DNA of 64,000 nt from Pseudanabaena sp. FACHB-2040. Lineage in GTDB: Bacteria; Cyanobacteriota; Cyanobacteriia; Phormidesmidales; Phormidesmidaceae. Below are positions 26,725 to 35,634 of this stretch, in pieces. The first letter of the stretch is position 1, and every line of letters begins with the position of its first letter. Under the pieces are notes generated by a model. The model was not told where the DNA came from. It saw only the letters and a program-made list of their open reading frames with translations, and made no database searches. Made by a program: the position numbers and the translations under genes. The stretch covers positions 372,001 through 436,000 of the forward strand of contig NZ_JACJQO010000022.1 of assembly GCF_014696715.1 (NCBI RefSeq), written 5' to 3'.

Positions 26725-27429
26725 ATGACAATTCTTAAAAAGCTGCTTAGAAAAGCGGGTCTAGCGAGAACTCAAAACCCCGCTGCTCTTGAAGCAGCTC
26801 TACAGCGAGCAGCTCAGCGAGGAACACAAGTCCAAACTGTTATTGATATTGGGGCCTCCAATGGCTCTTGGTCAAAAACCGCCAGAAAGTTCTTTCCCAC
26901 GGCGTACTGCCATCTCATTGAGGCCAACTCTTATCATCAGCCTGCTTTAGCAACCCTCAAGAGAAGCTGGGAGAAGATCGACTTCACCGTGGCTGCCGCT
27001 GGTGATAGCAATGGCGAAATTTTCTTCGACGGTAGCGATCCTTTTGGCGGGTTAGCTTCTCACGATGCTTCCAGAGACAGCACAGCGAAAGTTCCCGTGG
27101 TTACCATTGACCACATCCGTAGCGCCCATACATTAGCGCCTCCCTTTCTTCTCAAGCTAGACACCCACGGTTTCGAGGTTCCTATTTTTGAAGGCGCTAA
27201 AGAAACGCTCCAAGAAACTAGCCTGGTTGTGGTTGAAACATACAACTTTAAAATCGCTCCCGCCAGCTTACGCTTCCACGAAATCTGTCAATATCTAGAG
27301 GAGAGAGGATTTCGGTGCGTTGATATTTGCGATCCGCTGTTTCGCCCCAAGGACCAGGCACTGTGGCAGTTTGATCTATTTTTTGAACCCGCCTCTAATT
27401 CCAAGTTTCTAGATAATACGTGGTCTTAA
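26725..27429 (+). CDS. FkbM family methyltransferase
   Basis: A 234-residue FkbM-type enzyme: TVIDIGASNGSWSKTARKFFP (motif I), CHLIEANSYHQPAL, VVTIDHIRS and FLLKLDTHGFEVPIFEGAKETL, the position where the family usually has DVEG. The substitution by DTHGFE is a common variant. It is the second FkbM protein in the locus and only distantly like the first at 16440. A 90-bp gap upstream may carry a promoter. Confidence 0.88.
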   Translation: MTILKKLLRKAGLARTQNPAALEAALQRAAQRGTQVQTVIDIGASNGSWSKTARKFFPTAYCHLIEANSYHQPALATLKRSWEKIDFTVAAAGDSNGEIFFDGSDPFGGLASHDASRDSTAKVPVVTIDHIRSAHTLAPPFLLKLDTHGFEVPIFEGAKETLQETSLVVVETYNFKIAPASLRFHEICQYLEERGFRCVDICDPLFRPKDQALWQFDLFFEPASNSKFLDNTWS

Positions 27430-27478
27430 CAGCTAAAGGGCACCTAGCTTTACAGGCTTCAGAAGCATTTCAGGTTTT

Positions 27479-28372
27479 ATGAGCAGTCCGTTCAAGCTTC
27501 CCAAAATTACCATCGTTACCCCTTCGTATAATCAAGCCCAGTACGTAGGAGCCACTATCGAGAGCGTGCTGTCCCAAAACTATCCCAATCTGGAGTATAT
27601 CGTTATGGATGGCGGTTCCACAGACGGCAGTTGGGAGGTGATCAAAACCTATGAGTCCGGTCTCCATCACTGCTCTAGCGGCCCTGACCAGGGGCAATAC
27701 GATGCCATCAACAGAGGCTTTCATCACGGCACAGGCGAGATTATGGCCTGGCTCAACTCTGATGACAAATACACCCCCTGGGCCTTTCAGGTCGTCAGCG
27801 AGATTTTTAGCACTCTGCCGGAGGTGGAGTGGCTAACAACGCTATCTCCCATCGTCTGGTCTACCTCGGGAGCCGCAGCTTATTGCGGTCATCGAGGAGG
27901 CTACACCCGCCGCGGCTTCATGCACGGTGAAAATATCCTGGAAGCTCGCTGGTCTACCCTAGGGACACTCCAGCAGGAATCGGTTTTCTGGCGGCGATCC
28001 CTCTGGGAAAGAGCCGGGGGGTACGTGGATACAGCCTACAAGCTCGCTGCCGACTTCGAGCTCTGGGCTAGGTTCTTCCAGCACGCCAACTTATATACCG
28101 TCGAATCACCACTAGGCGGTTTTCGTCAGCACGGCAATCAAAGATCAGTGAACCAGGTACAGGAATACATCGAGGAATCAAGACAAATCCTAAAACGATA
28201 TGATGGGCAACCAGCCGGAGCCTTTAAAGGGGCTTTCAAAAAAGTCCTAAAGGACTATGTCAGGCTCCCTCGCAGCGTCAGAAAATTGGCCGTAAAGCTC
28301 AAGCTGAAAGACCCCCACCGGCTCTGCGTTTACTCGTGTTCGGAGCAGATTTGGCAGGTTGATGAGATATGA
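27479..28372 (+). CDS. Family 2 glycosyltransferase
   Basis: A 297-residue GT-A inverting transferase: ITIVTPSYNQAQYVGATIESV, the donor motif MDGGSTDGSWEVI near 43, and MAWLNSDDKY (DD metal site) near 92. WRRSLWERAGG and LAADFELWARFF are typical acceptor-side features. No transmembrane segment, so it probably uses an acceptor at the inner face of the membrane. It overlaps the following GT2 gene by 4 bp. Confidence 0.9.
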   Translation: MSSPFKLPKITIVTPSYNQAQYVGATIESVLSQNYPNLEYIVMDGGSTDGSWEVIKTYESGLHHCSSGPDQGQYDAINRGFHHGTGEIMAWLNSDDKYTPWAFQVVSEIFSTLPEVEWLTTLSPIVWSTSGAAAYCGHRGGYTRRGFMHGENILEARWSTLGTLQQESVFWRRSLWERAGGYVDTAYKLAADFELWARFFQHANLYTVESPLGGFRQHGNQRSVNQVQEYIEESRQILKRYDGQPAGAFKGAFKKVLKDYVRLPRSVRKLAVKLKLKDPHRLCVYSCSEQIWQVDEI

Positions 28373-29271
28373 CAACTTACCGCTCTGTTTACATCATCAT
28401 TCCAGTTCACAATCGTAAGGCGATCACCCTTAAGTGTTTGGAAGCACTAGAAGGTACGGGTGATTTATATCGTTGCTCCGTTGTGGTTGTGGATGATGGC
28501 TCGACCGACGGCACCTATGATGCAGTACAAACCCGCTTTCCTAGCACTCTCCTCTTGAGAGGAGATGGCAATCTATGGTGGACAGGGGCTATTAAAAAAG
28601 GGATGGAGTTTGCCTACGCACAAGGGGCGAGCCACTTTATTTGGCTCAATGACGATACCTTACCCCTAGAAGGCAGTCTTTCCCTTCTGATAGAGACTTG
28701 TACTCAAGATCCGCAAAAAATCGTCACAGCCCAGTGTTACAGTTCTGCTGACTTTCGGGAACCTACGTATGGCGGGCAGATCAAACAATGGTTTTCCGTT
28801 CAGCTATTATCTGTACCGGAGGGTGAGCGGGCAGCATGTGACTGCTTGAGCGGTAACCTTGTGTGTCTGCCACGCTCAGTCGTTGATCAAATTGGGTATC
28901 CGCCTAGTCACAAACTGCCGCAATGCCTTGCGGATATTGTCTATACCTGGGAAGCCAAGAAAGGTGGATATCAGTTAGAAATATTAGGCGACGCTAAAGC
29001 CATTTGTGAATTTAACCCTTTAGAACAAGGGTGGAGCTATAACCCTATGCCTATGATTAAGCACTGGCAGAGGATGAAAACCCCAAAATCCAACCTTTAT
29101 CCACCTGCCTACTGGAACTACTGCACAAGCTTTTATGGATTCTTAGCACCTATTCCCTTCATCACAATCTATATAAAGCTACTTATTTTTACTGTCGCTC
29201 GCTGTTTTTTGCCTCCTGCCTCTTTGAAAAAGCTCAAAGCTTTCAAGAATCAGTGGCTCCGCTCATTGTAA
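28369..29271 (+). CDS. Family 2 glycosyltransferase
   Basis: A 300-residue GT-A transferase coupled to the preceding gene by an ATGA overlap. Seen: VYIIIPVHNRKAITLKCLEAL, the nucleotide-binding VVVDDGSTDGT near 45, GNLWWTGAIKKGMEFA and FIWLNDDTLPL with the metal-binding NDD. This form resembles rhamnosyltransferase-type GT2 proteins. A hydrophobic C-terminal segment (ITIYIKLLIFTVARCFL) may associate with the membrane. Confidence 0.9.
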   Translation: MTTYRSVYIIIPVHNRKAITLKCLEALEGTGDLYRCSVVVVDDGSTDGTYDAVQTRFPSTLLLRGDGNLWWTGAIKKGMEFAYAQGASHFIWLNDDTLPLEGSLSLLIETCTQDPQKIVTAQCYSSADFREPTYGGQIKQWFSVQLLSVPEGERAACDCLSGNLVCLPRSVVDQIGYPPSHKLPQCLADIVYTWEAKKGGYQLEILGDAKAICEFNPLEQGWSYNPMPMIKHWQRMKTPKSNLYPPAYWNYCTSFYGFLAPIPFITIYIKLLIFTVARCFLPPASLKKLKAFKNQWLRSL

Positions 29272-29394
29272 GAGTATCTGCAGAGGATACCGTTTTTCAT
29301 CCTGCTTCCCATTCATCACTGAGGCCGGTTTCCTATATCATCTCTACGCTCCTTAAAGGAGCTACTGCCTAGAAAACCATCCAGGAAAAACAGT

Positions 29395-30708
29395 ATGCTT
29401 TCTGCCGACATAAATGCTGCATTTGACTGTTCTATTTTAGGAATGGGATATATCAATCCTAAAGCGAGAACAGGTGTTTTTCGAGCTGTCGAACAAACTC
29501 TGCTAGCCCTGCTTGAGCAGCCTAAACTCAATTTGCACCTTGTTAGTTTTAACAATGAGTTAAGTTCCTGGAGTAGCCTCGGGACAAAGCTTTATTTACA
29601 GGAGCATCAGATTAGATCGAAGCAATCTGAGCTAGTCTTAGGGTCCTCCTGGGAGGAGGTTTACCTAAAATATCCTGTCCTGATGCAAAAGTACGTTCTA
29701 GAGAATCTTCAGCTTTTTGAGATTCTCCGTAAGGCTATCGTGGCGATGCAGATTCCATTTGATAAAGTAGCAAATCTTTCACAGCGACATCTGCCAAAGA
29801 TCGAAAACTGGCAAATTTACCACTCACCCTATTTTCCCTTACCAGAGAACATAAAAGCAGCTAACATCCCCAGAATCTTAACTATTTACGACCTTGCCCC
29901 TATTCTCTACCCTACGCTGTGCTCAAAGCGAACTGTACAGCAGTTTAATCGCATCATCGCGAGCATTGATATTCACCGCGATTGGATAGTCTGTATTTCA
30001 GAAGCAACAAAGCGAGATTTTTGTGAGTATACAGGTATGAGCTCGGATCGGGTATTTGTTGCCTCGTTAGCAGCATCTACCAGATTTCAACCGATTCCGC
30101 CTTCGGACGCAGCCCGACAGGTACTAAACCACTACAACATTGCCGATGCTCCGTACCTACTCAGCTTAGCGACGCTAGAACCCCGCAAAAATCTAAAGTT
30201 TCTAATTCGATGCTTCTCCAAGCTAATTCTGGAAAATCCTTCGATAGACCTTCAGCTGGTTTTAGTAGGTATTAGTGGCTGGAAAAACAAGGGAATCTTC
30301 CAAGAGGCCAAAACCCGTCCCGAATTAGCCGAACGCATTGTTTTTACTGGTTTCTTACCTGACCAAGATCTTAGTACTATTTACAGTGGTGCTCTTGCAT
30401 TCGCCTATCCCTCGCTGTACGAAGGCTTTGGGCTGCCACCTTTAGAAGCTATGCGTTGCGGTGTTCCAGTCATCACCTCCAACGTCAGCTCTTTACCAGA
30501 AGTCGTTGGGGATGCAGGCATTATGATCGATCCTACAGATGAAGAGGCGATGTGTCAGGCTATTTTGAACCTAGTTAACAGCAACACCCTCAGACAGTCA
30601 CTTGCTCAAAGAGGTTTGGCAAGAGCTGAGCAATTCAGCTGGGCCCGCTGTGCGGAAGAAACAAGCAAGGTTTATCAAGTTTCTATCAGTAGCCAGGATA
30701 GATCATGA
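29395..30708 (+). CDS. Family 4 glycosyltransferase
   Basis: A 437-residue GT-B transferase. The C-terminal donor domain is classical: [79 protein letters not shown], with E-x7-E at the end of that stretch. The N-terminal part has [13 protein letters not shown] and [12 protein letters not shown], as in mannosyltransferase B-like enzymes. It overlaps the next GT4 by 4 bp. The sequence is visibly A+T-richer than genes after 33 kb. Confidence 0.9.
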   Translation: MLSADINAAFDCSILGMGYINPKARTGVFRAVEQTLLALLEQPKLNLHLVSFNNELSSWSSLGTKLYLQEHQIRSKQSELVLGSSWEEVYLKYPVLMQKYVLENLQLFEILRKAIVAMQIPFDKVANLSQRHLPKIENWQIYHSPYFPLPENIKAANIPRILTIYDLAPILYPTLCSKRTVQQFNRIIASIDIHRDWIVCISEATKRDFCEYTGMSSDRVFVASLAASTRFQPIPPSDAARQVLNHYNIADAPYLLSLATLEPRKNLKFLIRCFSKLILENPSIDLQLVLVGISGWKNKGIFQEAKTRPELAERIVFTGFLPDQDLSTIYSGALAFAYPSLYEGFGLPPLEAMRCGVPVITSNVSSLPEVVGDAGIMIDPTDEEAMCQAILNLVNSNTLRQSLAQRGLARAEQFSWARCAEETSKVYQVSISSQDRS

Positions 30709-31889
30709 AACTGCTTTATACATTGACAGCCTATCCTCCGGCCATTGGAGGTGCACAGCTACATCAGCACTTACTGGCTCAACAATTCCAGTCGCAGCAC
30801 GATGTTCAAGTCGTGAGCTTTTGGAACCAAAACCGCACAGATTGGCTGTTGGGAACAACATTGAGAGCCCATCAGCGCCCCCACAACTATGTCATTGACC
30901 AGGTTCCCGTTCACCGTATGGGCTTCTCCCCCAGAGAGAAACTGCAAATGCTGCCCTGGCTTCCGCTCTACTACCCTCTGATGTCTAAGGCACTGCCACC
31001 TGTTGCTCAGATCATTGTCAATCAACTCAAACCCTTCGTCCAGGAAGCCGATCTGATTCACAACGTCCGCATTGGCCGAGAAGGGCTTACCTACGCCTCT
31101 TGGCAAACCGCCCGACAGCATGACATTCCCTTTGTGCTAACGCCAGTTCACCATCCTCGATGGGTTGGCTGGCGCTATCGGGCCTATAACGAGCTTTACC
31201 GGCAGGCAGATGCAGTCATCACCCTGACCCCTTCCGAAAAACAAACCCTGATGTCTTTGGGCGTTCGAGAAGAGCGTATTCATGTCACCGGACATGCACC
31301 TATTCTAAACACTGAGGCCAATGGTGACGAATTTCGTCAGAAGTATGGGGTGAAAGAGCCCATTGTTCTGTTTTTAGGGCAGTTTTATGGCTACAAGGGC
31401 TACCAGCAGGTATTGGAGGCCACATCTCTGGTTTGGCAGCAGCAGCCTGACACTCACTTTTTCTTCATCGGCCCGCCCGTTGAGCAATCTGAGCAAGTCT
31501 TTGTAGAGTATCGGGATCCCCGCATTTATAGATTAGGAGCCGTTAGCGCGGCAGAAAAGACAGATGCCCTTGCAGCCTGCGACCTGCTCTGTGTGCCCTC
31601 CATGCAAGAAAGCTTTGGCGGCGTCTACACCGAAGCCTGGAGCCTAGGTAAACCTGTTATCGGCGGGCGCATTCCCGCTATTGCCGATGTGGTCACTGAA
31701 GGGCAAGATGGGTTTCTCGTTGATCAGCAGCCCAAGGAGATTGCCGATCGTATCCTTTACCTGCTCACCCATTCAACAGAAGCTACAGCAATGGGCCAAG
31801 CTGGAAAAGCTAAAGTCACAGCCAACTTCACCTGGCCTAAATTAGCCCAAAAAACGTTAAGTGTTTACCAGAGCGTTTTAGCGGGGTAG
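30705..31889 (+). CDS. Family 4 glycosyltransferase
   Basis: A 394-residue GT-B transferase: N-terminal TLTAYPPAIGGAQLHQHLLA (glycine-rich acceptor loop), AVITLTPSEKQTLMSLGV at the domain junction, IVLFLGQFYGYKGYQQVLEA, then LCVPSMQESFGGVYTEAWSLGKPVIGG with the retaining E-x7-E pair and the C-terminal TWPKLAQKTLSVY helix. It is the last gene of the plus-strand run before the inverted methyltransferase at 31923. Confidence 0.9.
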   Translation: MKLLYTLTAYPPAIGGAQLHQHLLAQQFQSQHDVQVVSFWNQNRTDWLLGTTLRAHQRPHNYVIDQVPVHRMGFSPREKLQMLPWLPLYYPLMSKALPPVAQIIVNQLKPFVQEADLIHNVRIGREGLTYASWQTARQHDIPFVLTPVHHPRWVGWRYRAYNELYRQADAVITLTPSEKQTLMSLGVREERIHVTGHAPILNTEANGDEFRQKYGVKEPIVLFLGQFYGYKGYQQVLEATSLVWQQQPDTHFFFIGPPVEQSEQVFVEYRDPRIYRLGAVSAAEKTDALAACDLLCVPSMQESFGGVYTEAWSLGKPVIGGRIPAIADVVTEGQDGFLVDQQPKEIADRILYLLTHSTEATAMGQAGKAKVTANFTWPKLAQKTLSVYQSVLAG

Positions 31890-31922
31890 GAGTCACTGAA
31901 GCCGCAACAGCATCCCTAACCT

Positions 31923-32846
31923 TCATTTCTGAGCAGCCAGCCAAATAGATTTAACGCCAAAGGCAAACTGGTTTTTAAGTATTTTGTGCTTAGAAAAACC
32001 AGTCTTTTTAAGATAAGCAATTAGCATCCTTCGGTTAAAGCCAATTTCATGTGTCTTTGTCAAGATACTCACTCGATAAGAAATGACCGTGTGCATCAAA
32101 TTAGGCTCTGCACAAATTAATAGCCAGCCACCTGGTTTTAAGCACCTAAAGCAGGCTTGAATCGTCTCCTGCCAACTGTAAGCATGATGTAAAGCTTCAT
32201 ACACAAAAACACCATCAAAGGTTGCCAGATCTTCAGCCTTTAAGCTTTTATCCACAGTCTCCATAGGAGCTTGACAGAAGTTGAGTTGTTTATGGATACC
32301 CTTAGTCTTCAAACTTTCGACCCTGCAGTTAGCCGCCGTAATATCATAGGGGGACAATGTCGTTCCAATAACTTCAAATCCCATGATTGCCAAAAATTCA
32401 GACAGCCAGCCTGTACCACAGCCAATCTCTACCAGTTTCTTGGGTGGATTAAGCCCTAACTTCTCCAGATAACGAGTAATTTCAAGAAAGTCAGACAAGT
32501 ACTGAATTCCCCATCGCCCAAACCAAAAAGGTTTGCTTTGGGCGACTTCAAACGACTCCTCCGCTGAGAGTCCAGGCCACATTAAGGTGAAGTCTATCTC
32601 ATCTTCATAAAGCTTTTGCTGATCCTCAAAGGTGGGAGGAAACTTACCTTCAGCGAAATCATTCAGAACAAGGTACGCTCCAACCAGCGCCTTCTGGGAT
32701 TTAGAAAGGTGCAGCTGACCATTGCTTTTGTTTTTCTCCCAAATGGCCCTTGCTCCGTTGAACAAAAATGAGCTTGAGGCTGCCCCCGAAATCCATCGTG
32801 ACCAGGCTTTTGTTCTATTACTCATAGGGTTCAAATTAGTCGACAC
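31923..32846 (-). CDS. Class I SAM-dependent methyltransferase
   Basis: A 307-residue methyltransferase on the opposite strand to its neighbours. Motif I is LVEIGCGTGWLSEFLA (about 137-152), then FEVIGTTLSPYDITAA, FDGVFVYEALHHAYS and CFRCLKPGGWLLICAEPN. The long N-terminal region (1-130) is helical and unassigned. The annotated start is GTG 32846; ATG at 32825 is an alternative and neither has a convincing ribosome site. Its inverted orientation suggests insertion or separate regulation within the polysaccharide locus. Confidence 0.85.
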   Translation of the reverse strand: MSTNLNPMSNRTKAWSRWISGAASSSFLFNGARAIWEKNKSNGQLHLSKSQKALVGAYLVLNDFAEGKFPPTFEDQQKLYEDEIDFTLMWPGLSAEESFEVAQSKPFWFGRWGIQYLSDFLEITRYLEKLGLNPPKKLVEIGCGTGWLSEFLAIMGFEVIGTTLSPYDITAANCRVESLKTKGIHKQLNFCQAPMETVDKSLKAEDLATFDGVFVYEALHHAYSWQETIQACFRCLKPGGWLLICAEPNLMHTVISYRVSILTKTHEIGFNRRMLIAYLKKTGFSKHKILKNQFAFGVKSIWLAAQK

Positions 32847-33253
32847 CTTTCAAACAGGCGAGCATCGCGTATCTCAGCAGCTATTTGCAGCCTCAAGCGC
32901 ACCTAGCACCCATCTAGTGATAGCAAGCTTCAGTTAAGACCCATCTTATATTTCCTCTACTCTCAAAAAAGTCTCTCAAAGCCTTGCCAATCGGCTTGAG
33001 CCGTGTAGTGAGAGCCCCTCCTCAAAATTCTAAGACTAAGGAACCTTAACCGTTCTAGGCAACCTTAGGCCGAGTAGTCACCTATGAGCTTACCTACCTA
33101 TCTGAAGCTGTTGCAACAGACCGAGTCGGGAAAACTAAAGCCAAGTCTGATTCCACTTAATGGAAGCTCATAGTCTGAGCAGATTCTACAGGTCTCTAAA
33201 GGTCTGCCAGCCATTTACGCATTGACGTATTGTTCCCTTGCTAGGATTGCCTT
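32847..33253. promoter_or_regulatory. Divergent intergenic region with a long-spaced inverted repeat
   Basis: About 400 bp without a convincing gene. CTATGAGCTT (33082-33091) and its exact complement AAGCTCATAG (33164-33173) lie 72 bp apart. Short repeats of CTTAGGC/CCTTAA occur around 33040-33070. It should carry the promoters for the methyltransferase on the left and the WecG/TagA gene on the right. Confidence 0.35.
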
Positions 33254-34066
33254 ATGGAATCCGAAGACGCCACCGTAGTACAGTCTCCATGCCCTGCTAA
33301 AACCATTGTAGGTGTGCGAATTGACGGCACCAACTATGACGATGCCTGCGATCGCATCACCCACTGGGCTACCCTTCCCACCTCCTGCTACATCGTCGCT
33401 GCCAATGTCCATGTGGTTATGACTGCCTATTGGAATCGAGCCTACCGGGAAGTGCTCAGCCAAGCTGCCTTGGTTACCCCCGACGGTATGCCGCTGGTGC
33501 TGGGGCTGCGGTTGCTGGGCTGTGCAGATCAAAGGCGGGTGTATGGGCCTGACCTGATGCTGGCCTGGTGCGATCGCACGGCTCGCTTGGGTCTGCCGAT
33601 TTACCTCTATGGCGGCACCCCGGTGATGCTGCAAAAGCTGGCCCATCACCTAACGACTACCTATCCCGGCCTCATCATTGCAGGCAGTCATGCGCCGCCC
33701 TTTCGCCCTCTTTCTGCTGAGGAAGAAGCAGAAGATCGCGATCGCATTCACCAATCGGGGGCGCGAGTGGTTTTTGTCGGGCTGGGTTGCCCCAAGCAAG
33801 AGCAGTGGATGGCCCGTCAGCAGGGGCAGCTGCAGGCCGTCATGATCGGTGTAGGAGCGGCCTTTAGCTTCTTTAGCGGCGAGGTCACCCAGGCTCCCCG
33901 CTGGATGATGTGCTGGGGGCTGGAATGGCTCTACCGCTTTAGTCAAGAGCCAGGGCGGCTGTGGCGGCGCTATCTCATCAACAATCCGGCCTTTATTCTG
34001 TTATTTAGCTGGCAGCTGCTAGGTCACAAGTTGAGCCACCGCTTCGTTAAAAAACCTTTGCGGTGA
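33254..34066 (+). CDS. WecG/TagA/CpsF family glycosyltransferase
   Basis: A 270-residue GT26 enzyme that adds an N-acetyl-mannosamine-type sugar or similar to a lipid-linked first sugar. Seen: AANVHVVMTAY, the catalytic acid in LVTPDGMPLVLGLRLLG, FVGLGCPKQEQWMA, and the C-terminal membrane-binding appendage GVGAAFSFFSGEVTQAPRWM..GLEWLYRFSQEPGRLWRRY. A short hydrophobic tail (FILLFSWQLLG) follows. Standing before the initiating transferase gene at 34138, it probably makes the second sugar transfer to undecaprenyl-diphospho-sugar. Confidence 0.92.
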   Translation: MESEDATVVQSPCPAKTIVGVRIDGTNYDDACDRITHWATLPTSCYIVAANVHVVMTAYWNRAYREVLSQAALVTPDGMPLVLGLRLLGCADQRRVYGPDLMLAWCDRTARLGLPIYLYGGTPVMLQKLAHHLTTTYPGLIIAGSHAPPFRPLSAEEEAEDRDRIHQSGARVVFVGLGCPKQEQWMARQQGQLQAVMIGVGAAFSFFSGEVTQAPRWMMCWGLEWLYRFSQEPGRLWRRYLINNPAFILLFSWQLLGHKLSHRFVKKPLR

Positions 34067-34137
34067 TGGGTTTTGACTCCAACTGCGGCACCCTAAGCCT
34101 GATGCCAGCGTAGTCGGCAACCGGCTGCATTGCCCCT

Positions 34138-35610
34138 ATGGATTGTTATCACGCTGCGCCCGCTTATATGAAGCGACAGCCCCACTCACCCTCCACCGTC
34201 CGCCAAGACATCCGCGCTCCCCGGTCGCTGCGGCTTAAGGATATGCTCTCCTGGCAGGGGCAGCGGAGCTTAGTGCTGGTGCTGAGCGATAGTTTGGCCC
34301 TGATTTTGGCTTGGCAGATTGCCCGCTTTCTCAACCAGTTTTTCTCACCGATTCCAGAGCAGCTGGTGTGGTGGACTTGGTTTAGCCTGCCCAGCTTGTT
34401 CTGGGTCTTTATTGCCGTTACCCTGCTGGTATTTGCCCAAAACGGGCTCTACGGCTCCATTAACCAGGTCAAGAACTACGTTCGGGCAGGGAAGCTGGTC
34501 AGCATTGTCTACCTGATGTCTCTGGTGGCGATCTACTTTTACGACCCCAAGCTCGACCCACCCCGGTCTCTCTTCTTTTCAGCCTGGATGGGCAGCGTGG
34601 TGCTGATTATCGTATCGCGGCTGATGGTGACGGGGCTGCTGCGCCCCTTTGAGCAGGCTTACGCGCGCACCAAGGTATTTGTCATTGCTCCCGCCCGCCG
34701 CCTCAAGCGCCTGGCTGAAGTGCTGGAAAAGCGGTCTCGCTACCCGATTGTGGGGGCAGCCCTAGCTGCAACGGCTAATTCCCCCTCCACCTATCAGGCG
34801 ATTCTGGCTTCGGGGGCGAAGCTGGTGCTGGTTGAGGAGATTCCAGCGGCGGATCTGGCCTCGGCTCTGTACTGGAAGCTGCGGCGGGCGGGCATTACGA
34901 TGCAGCTGATTCCCTCTAGCCGGGAAATGCTTTACCGCCGGGGCGTGCCCGAAGTGGTGGCGGGCATTCCGACGCTGCGGCTAGATGCGCCCCTAGTAGG
35001 CGGTTGGGACTACCGCTGCAAGCGCTGGATGGATTTTGTCGGGGCCGCTGTTGGGCTGCTGCTGCTGTCGCCTGTATTTTTGGCAATTGCGATCGCAATT
35101 CGGCTCGATTCTCCTGGCCCAGTCTTTTTCCGGCAAGAGCGCATTGGCCTGCACGGCAAAGTCTTCCAGGTCTGGAAGTTTCGCACGATGAGCACCGATG
35201 CAGCCCAGCGACAGGCCGAACTAGAGCAGCACAACCAGACCGAAGACGGCATTCTCTTTAAGATCAAGCACGACCCCAGAGTGACGCGGATCGGTCACAT
35301 CCTGCGGCGCACCAGCTTAGACGAGCTGCCTCAGCTCTTTAACGTAGTGCTGGGCCAGATGAGTTTGGTGGGTCCTCGGCCCCTACCGCTGCGGGATGTC
35401 GCTCAGTTCGACTCCTGGCACCATATCCGTCACCAGGTGCTGCCAGGGATTACTGGGCTTTGGCAGGTTTCGGGGCGCTCTGACATCGATAGCTTCGACG
35501 ATGCTGCCCGACTTGATCTGCACTACATCGACCACTGGTCGCTCAACCTTGACCTAGATATTCTGATGGAAACCTTTCGGATCGTGTGCCTGGGTAAGGG
35601 CGCATACTAG
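34138..35610 (+). CDS. Polyprenyl-phosphate sugar-1-phosphate transferase (WcaJ/PssY type)
   Basis: A 490-residue initiating enzyme that moves a sugar-1-phosphate (usually glucose or galactose) to undecaprenyl phosphate. Seen: four N-terminal membrane segments (about 40-165), a CoA-binding-like middle domain (about 175-285), then the catalytic bacterial sugar transferase domain with CKRWMDFVGAAVGLL, DSPGPVFFRQERIG, FQVWKFRTM, RRTSLDELPQLFNVVLGQMSLVGPRP and GITGLWQVSGRSD. ATG 34168 is an alternative start. This gene and the two ligase-like genes downstream form a second functional unit of the locus. Confidence 0.93.
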   Translation: MDCYHAAPAYMKRQPHSPSTVRQDIRAPRSLRLKDMLSWQGQRSLVLVLSDSLALILAWQIARFLNQFFSPIPEQLVWWTWFSLPSLFWVFIAVTLLVFAQNGLYGSINQVKNYVRAGKLVSIVYLMSLVAIYFYDPKLDPPRSLFFSAWMGSVVLIIVSRLMVTGLLRPFEQAYARTKVFVIAPARRLKRLAEVLEKRSRYPIVGAALAATANSPSTYQAILASGAKLVLVEEIPAADLASALYWKLRRAGITMQLIPSSREMLYRRGVPEVVAGIPTLRLDAPLVGGWDYRCKRWMDFVGAAVGLLLLSPVFLAIAIAIRLDSPGPVFFRQERIGLHGKVFQVWKFRTMSTDAAQRQAELEQHNQTEDGILFKIKHDPRVTRIGHILRRTSLDELPQLFNVVLGQMSLVGPRPLPLRDVAQFDSWHHIRHQVLPGITGLWQVSGRSDIDSFDDAARLDLHYIDHWSLNLDLDILMETFRIVCLGKGAY

Positions 35611-35634
35611 ACTCGCCCGCCGCACAAGAGGTCC

